Origin: an uncultured bacterium
Lineage (GTDB): Bacteria; Patescibacteriota; Minisyncoccia; Phycocordibacterales; PALSA-1337
DNA length: 8,316 bases
NCBI GenBank assembly: GCA_903868845.1
Contig: CAIPWS010000058.1
Coordinates: 1-8,316, forward strand
Direction of reading: 5' to 3'
Shown: one piece after another, positions 5,884-8,316 of the stretch
Layout: every line of letters starts with the position of its first letter
Numbering within the stretch: the first letter of the stretch is position 1
Program-made: the position numbers and the translations under genes
The notes under the pieces: generated by a model
Told to the model about the DNA's origin: nothing
Seen by the model: the letters and a program-made list of their open reading frames with translations, nothing else
The model's database searches: none

Positions 5884-6387
5884 ATGGGAGATTACAACAA
5901 AAGAGGTGATAGAGGAGGATTTGGCGGCGGAGACAGACCTAGATTTGGTGGCAGACCAGGCGGTTTTGGCGGTGATAGAGAATTTAGAAAGCCTGCTCAG
6001 ATGTTTAGCACTATTTGTGCTGAATGTGGCAAGACATGCGAAGTTCCTTTCCGTCCAAATGGTGAGAAGCCAGTTTATTGTAACCTTTGTTTTGGAAAAA
6101 ATAAGCCTAGCCAAGGTAGTTCATCAGGTTTCGGCGGCTCACGTTTCGATGCTCCAAAGAGAGATTTCAGTTCATCTTCAAGACCAGCTGCAGACAATGG
6201 TCAGAGCGATGTGATCAGGAAGCAGCTCGATGTCATCACTTCTAAGTTGGATATACTCATAAAGGTTATTTCAAAGAGAGAAGCAAGTAATGAAGTTGAA
6301 GCAGACGCTATCGTTTCAGAAAATTCTGTCAAAGAAGTTGCTGTGAAGACAGCCGTGAAAGCGAAGAAAGTTTCGAAGAAGAAATAG
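5884..6387 (+). CDS. Glycine/arginine-rich CxxC zinc-ribbon protein
   Basis: A 167-residue protein in four parts. Residues 8-31 are an RGG/FGG-rich low-complexity segment. Residues 42-70 form a zinc-ribbon with C45-x2-C48-x3-C52 and C66-x2-C69 inside the pattern CGKTCEVPFRPNGEKPVYC. Residues 78-106 are Ser/Gly-rich. Residues 108-133 (SDVIRKQLDVITSKLDILIKVI) form a likely helix or short coiled coil, and the tail is Lys-rich (KAKKVSKKK). The CxxC ribbon with VPF-P---KPVYC is a family I associate with Parcubacteria and related phyla, usually of unknown function. The composition suggests RNA or nucleic-acid binding. ATG 5884 is chosen over TTG 5875. The next gene starts six bases after the stop. 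The 68-base upstream gap is AT-rich, without a convincing promoter. Confidence 0.8.
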   Translation: MGDYNKRGDRGGFGGGDRPRFGGRPGGFGGDREFRKPAQMFSTICAECGKTCEVPFRPNGEKPVYCNLCFGKNKPSQGSSSGFGGSRFDAPKRDFSSSSRPAADNGQSDVIRKQLDVITSKLDILIKVISKREASNEVEADAIVSENSVKEVAVKTAVKAKKVSKKK

Positions 6388-6393
6388 TTGAAT

Positions 6394-6666
6394 ATGAGTC
6401 AAAAAGATCCAATTCAAAATGTTGAGCAAATAGTTAGAGAGGTTCATGATTCAGCAGGCAAGATTACACAACCGGTTCTAAGAAAGTATCCGTTGGTTTT
6501 TGCTACTCTGATAATCATCGGAATATCAGCATTTTTGCATGGTTTAGATCTTGTCACGGATCAATTTGAATATTTTCACTCCCATCCATATTTTCTGATA
6601 GTGATCGGTGTAGTTATATTATTCTTCACGGGCATGCTCTATAAGTCACTTGAGAGAATGAAATAA
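6394..6666 (+). CDS. Small two-helix membrane protein (unknown function)
   Basis: A 90-residue protein with an amphipathic N-terminal part (about 5-25), two membrane helices at about 33-52 and 66-84, and a basic C-terminal end (KSLERMK). The segment KITQPVLRKYPLVFA before helix 1 looks like a conserved interface. I recall similar short membrane proteins in Parcubacteria genomes, but no function is known to me. The charge pattern puts both ends in the cytoplasm. ATG 6394 is preferred; a TTG directly after the upstream stop (6388) would add two residues. Spacing of six bases before and seven after makes it the middle gene of an operon with the zinc-ribbon protein and the DNA glycosylase. Confidence 0.75.
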   Translation: MSQKDPIQNVEQIVREVHDSAGKITQPVLRKYPLVFATLIIIGISAFLHGLDLVTDQFEYFHSHPYFLIVIGVVILFFTGMLYKSLERMK

Positions 6667-6673
6667 TTGGATA

Positions 6674-7375
6674 ATGTTGGAAAAACTAAAAAAAGAATTA
6701 CGTGCATGTGGCAGTAAAAAGAAAGCAAAAATATTAGCCGGATTCTTTAAGACTGGAAAAGGTCAATATGGTGAAGGTGATGTTTTTATAGGTGTAATGG
6801 TTCCAGTCCAAAGAAGAATAGCAAAGAAATATCGTGACATGACATTGGCCGATGTTACAAAATTACTTCATTCTCGTGAGCACGAATACAGATTGACCGC
6901 GTTATTTATTTTGGTAGACCAATTTGCGTGCGCTGATGAGCTTACTAAAAGGAAGATCTACAATCTTTATCTAGCAAACACTAAATGGATAAATAATTGG
7001 GATCTGGTGGACTTGAGTGCTTACAAGATAGTAGGTGATTTTTTGGCTGATAAAGACAAGGGTATTTTGACTAAACTCGCACATTCGGAAAATCTTTGGG
7101 AGAGACGCATAGCCGTACTCTCTACATTTGCATATATAAAGGACGCCAAGCATGAACAGGCTTTTCATATAGCTGAGATCTTATTGGAAGATAAACATGA
7201 TCTCATACACAAAGCAGTAGGTTGGATGCTTAGGGAAGTAGGAAAAAGATGCGGACAAAATATTGAGCGACAGTTTCTGGATAAACACTACAAGGTGATG
7301 CCCCGTACTATGCTTCGATATTCGTTGGAGCATTTTTCTGGCTCCACAAGAGCGAGGTATATGAATAGAGGCTAA
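6674..7375 (+). CDS. DNA alkylation repair protein, AlkD-type HEAT-repeat glycosylase
   Basis: A 233-residue all-helical protein of the AlkC/AlkD superfamily, near the usual family length. These enzymes remove bulky or positively charged alkylated purines (N3-methyladenine, N7-methylguanine) using HEAT-like repeats that cradle the DNA. Family landmarks are present: GVMVPVQRRIAKKY (40-53), NNWDLVDLSAYKIVGDFL (107-124), LWERRIAVLSTFAYI (141-155) and HKAVGWMLREVGKR (179-192). In Bacillus cereus AlkD the catalytic-site residues are Trp109, Asp113, Arg148 and Trp187; the matching ones here are W109, D113, R144 or R145, and W184, so the site looks intact. The C-terminal MPRTMLRYSLEH (209-220) is also typical. 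It is the last gene of the zinc-ribbon operon, seven bases after the membrane protein. No clear terminator follows, only an AT-rich stretch. Confidence 0.9.
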   Translation: MLEKLKKELRACGSKKKAKILAGFFKTGKGQYGEGDVFIGVMVPVQRRIAKKYRDMTLADVTKLLHSREHEYRLTALFILVDQFACADELTKRKIYNLYLANTKWINNWDLVDLSAYKIVGDFLADKDKGILTKLAHSENLWERRIAVLSTFAYIKDAKHEQAFHIAEILLEDKHDLIHKAVGWMLREVGKRCGQNIERQFLDKHYKVMPRTMLRYSLEHFSGSTRARYMNRG

Positions 7376-7378
7376 GCA

Positions 7379-7407
7379 TTTATATTTTTACTTATTTAGT
7401 GTATACT
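7379..7407 (+). promoter_or_regulatory. Promoter for the 33-residue basic protein
   Basis: TATACT (7402-7407) preceded directly by TG, with a 4-of-6 -35 match TTTATA (7379-7384) at 17 bp. Seven bases separate the -10 box from ATG 7415, predicting a leaderless mRNA. The segment from 7385 shares TTTTTACTTA and GTGTAT with the helicase promoter. Confidence 0.5.
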
Positions 7408-7414
7408 CATCTCC

Positions 7415-7516
7415 ATGGCAAAAAGAGCAAGTCAAGACATAAAAAATAAGACGTCACGTTCACGCAAGACAAAGAAGCGTATTGCTGCGAAGAACGCTCG
7501 TTATTATCAGAAATAA
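7415..7516 (+). CDS. 33-residue very basic protein (unknown function)
   Basis: ATG 7415 to TAA 7514-7516 encodes a 33-residue protein beginning MAKRASQDIKNKTSRSRKTK and ending RIAAKNARYYQK. About a third of the residues are Lys or Arg, and acidic residues are nearly absent. Evidence for a real gene: a -10 box at the usual distance upstream, a full hairpin terminator downstream, and no competing gene on either strand. Size and composition resemble small ribosomal or ribosome-associated proteins, so RNA or ribosome binding is plausible. I do not recognise it as a named ribosomal protein; bTHX and bL36 do not match. It lies directly before an RNA helicase gene, which fits an RNA-related role but does not prove one. 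Confidence 0.6.
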   Translation: MAKRASQDIKNKTSRSRKTKKRIAAKNARYYQK

Positions 7517-7536
7517 GAAAGGGATGAACGAAGGTT

Positions 7537-7565
7537 AAAACCCTGTCTTCTTGACAGGTGTTTTT
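7537..7565 (+). terminator. Intrinsic terminator overlapping the helicase promoter
   Basis: CCTGTC (7542-7547) pairs with GACAGG (7553-7558) around the loop TTCTT, followed by TG and five Ts. AAAAC (7537-7541) can extend the stem with GTTTT across one bulged T. It ends the transcript of the 33-residue protein. The 3' arm also contains the -35 box of the next gene. Confidence 0.8.
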
Positions 7566-7579
7566 ACTTAGTGTATTAT
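7551..7579 (+). promoter_or_regulatory. Near-consensus sigma-70 promoter of the DEAD-box helicase
   Basis: A perfect -35 box TTGACA (7551-7556), an optimal 17-bp spacer and a 5-of-6 -10 box TATTAT (7574-7579). ATG 7588 lies eight bases after the -10 box, so the mRNA should begin at or within two bases of the start codon. This is the strongest promoter visible in the window. Confidence 0.75.
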
Positions 7580-7587
7580 CACGCATA

Positions 7588-8316
7588 ATGCAAAACAAAC
7601 CTTTTAGAAGTTCTGGAGCATCTTCAACCCACCGTCCTGGTGGGCATGTTTTTCGTAGCAAGCCTAGATTTGGTGCAAAGCCAAGCTTTGGCGGTAAGCC
7701 ATCATTTTCTCGTGGAGGTAGACCAGGTGGTCATGGCGGATTTCGTGGTGGTTCAAGAGGTGGTCACGGTGGCGGTCGTGGCGGACGCTTCGGATCATTT
7801 TCTGACGTTTCAAAGTTCGTCAACAAAGCCGTTATCACTGAAGAGACAACTCATTTCAAGCCTGAACACAATTTCACAGATTTCAAGATAGACGAAAAGA
7901 TCAAAGTAAATATTTTGCAAAAAGGTTATAACGCACCAACTCCTATTCAAGATAGAGTTATTCCTCATATTCTCGCAAATCAAGACGTTGTCGGTATCGC
8001 CAACACTGGAACAGGAAAGACTGCAGCCTTCCTTATACCACTTATAGATAAGGTTATGAAAAACCGTGCAGAGAAGATCCTTATCATGGTTCCAACACGT
8101 GAGCTTGCAACACAGATAGATGACGAGTTTAGAGCATTTTCAAAAATGTTAACCATGTTTTCAGTTTGTTGCGTCGGCGGTGCTCCTATCGGTCGTCAGC
8201 TCGCAAACCTTCGTCGTACAAATAATTTCATCATAGGTACACCAGGAAGACTCAAAGATCTTGAAGAAAGAAAAGCTTTGAATCTTTCTCAGTTTAAGAC
8301 TGTTGTTCTAGACGAA
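7588..8316 (+). CDS. DEAD-box RNA helicase with N-terminal RGG domain, 3' end outside the window
   Basis: The first 243 residues of an ATP-dependent RNA helicase, cut at the window edge inside motif II. Residues 17-70 are rich in Gly, Arg, Phe and His with RGG and FGG repeats. The helicase core then shows the Q motif (upstream aromatic F96, FTDF at 96-99, then GYNAPTPIQ, 113-121), motif I ANTGTGKT (138-145), motif Ia PTRELATQ (169-176), the GG motif (197-198), motif Ib TPGRL (218-222) and the start of motif II, VVLDE (239-243). Motif I has Asn where AQTGTGKT is usual; the nucleotide-binding GTGKT is intact. Such helicases unwind short RNA duplexes in ribosome assembly, mRNA decay or cold adaptation. 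Bacterial members usually carry their basic RGG tail at the C-terminus, so the N-terminal position is notable. ATG 7588 is set by the strong promoter just upstream. Confidence 0.96.
   Translation, partial: MQNKPFRSSGASSTHRPGGHVFRSKPRFGAKPSFGGKPSFSRGGRPGGHGGFRGGSRGGHGGGRGGRFGSFSDVSKFVNKAVITEETTHFKPEHNFTDFKIDEKIKVNILQKGYNAPTPIQDRVIPHILANQDVVGIANTGTGKTAAFLIPLIDKVMKNRAEKILIMVPTRELATQIDDEFRAFSKMLTMFSVCCVGGAPIGRQLANLRRTNNFIIGTPGRLKDLEERKALNLSQFKTVVLDE

Noticed and set aside
5906..6214. 102-codon plus-strand frame within the zinc-ribbon gene
   Set aside because: It is an out-of-frame reading of Gly-rich codons; the CxxC motifs support the other frame.
7407..7661. Minus-strand open frame of 84 codons across the small basic gene and the helicase start
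   Set aside because: It runs antisense through a terminator, two promoters and the N-terminal helicase codons and encodes no recognisable pattern.
7640..7891. 83-codon plus-strand frame within the helicase N-terminus
   Set aside because: It is an out-of-frame reading of the RGG repeats; the helicase frame continues into all expected motifs.
1..8316. Mobile element, CRISPR array, toxin-antitoxin or defence system
   Set aside because: No transposase, integrase, terminal repeats, regularly spaced repeats or known defence domains were seen; the genes look like ordinary chromosomal genes of this lineage.

Overview
The window reads as chromosomal DNA of a Candidate Phyla Radiation (Patescibacteria) bacterium, most likely within the Parcubacteria. 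This rests on protein types recognised by eye, not on a marker gene. The main clues are a glycine-rich CxxC zinc-ribbon protein followed by a two-helix membrane protein, a secreted DUF5666-type protein, very small genes a few bases apart, AT-rich sequence, and no clear Shine-Dalgarno motif before any start. TGA is used as a stop (for example at 237 and 510), so the code-25 lineages (Gracilibacteria, Absconditabacteria) are unlikely. No rRNA, tRNA, CRISPR array, insertion sequence or phage gene was seen.

Layout. 2-239: the 3' end of an alpha/beta hydrolase gene whose frame breaks at a run of nine Ts. 264-1407: a small two-helix membrane protein, then a membrane-anchored DUF4105-type putative thiol hydrolase. 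1424-2385: a tight pair, a GNAT acetyltransferase and a pyridoxamine-phosphate-oxidase-like split-barrel protein. A strong hairpin (2392-2432) separates these from the only minus-strand gene, the secreted two-module DUF5666 protein (2472-3230). From 3375 all genes are again on the plus strand: DoxX-like membrane protein, anchored FMN_bind protein, ApbE flavin transferase and an anchored extracytoplasmic protein of unknown function, 3 to 7 bases apart. Then come the RGG/zinc-ribbon protein, a small membrane protein and an AlkD-type DNA glycosylase (5884-7375), a 33-residue basic protein (7415-7516), and a DEAD-box RNA helicase with an RGG-rich N-terminus, cut by the window edge just inside its DEAD motif.

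How the genes may work together. 3375-5815 looks like a minimal flavinylation module: ApbE would attach FMN covalently to the anchored FMN_bind protein, and the DoxX-like protein is a candidate redox partner in the membrane. The RGG/zinc-ribbon protein and the RGG helicase share low-complexity sequence and could act in the same RNA-protein assemblies. The clearest regulatory theme is promoter geometry. At several genes a TATAAT-like box ends 6 to 8 bases before the ATG, which predicts leaderless mRNAs. The best case is the helicase promoter (TTGACA, 17-bp spacer, TATTAT), whose -35 box lies inside the terminator hairpin of the preceding gene.
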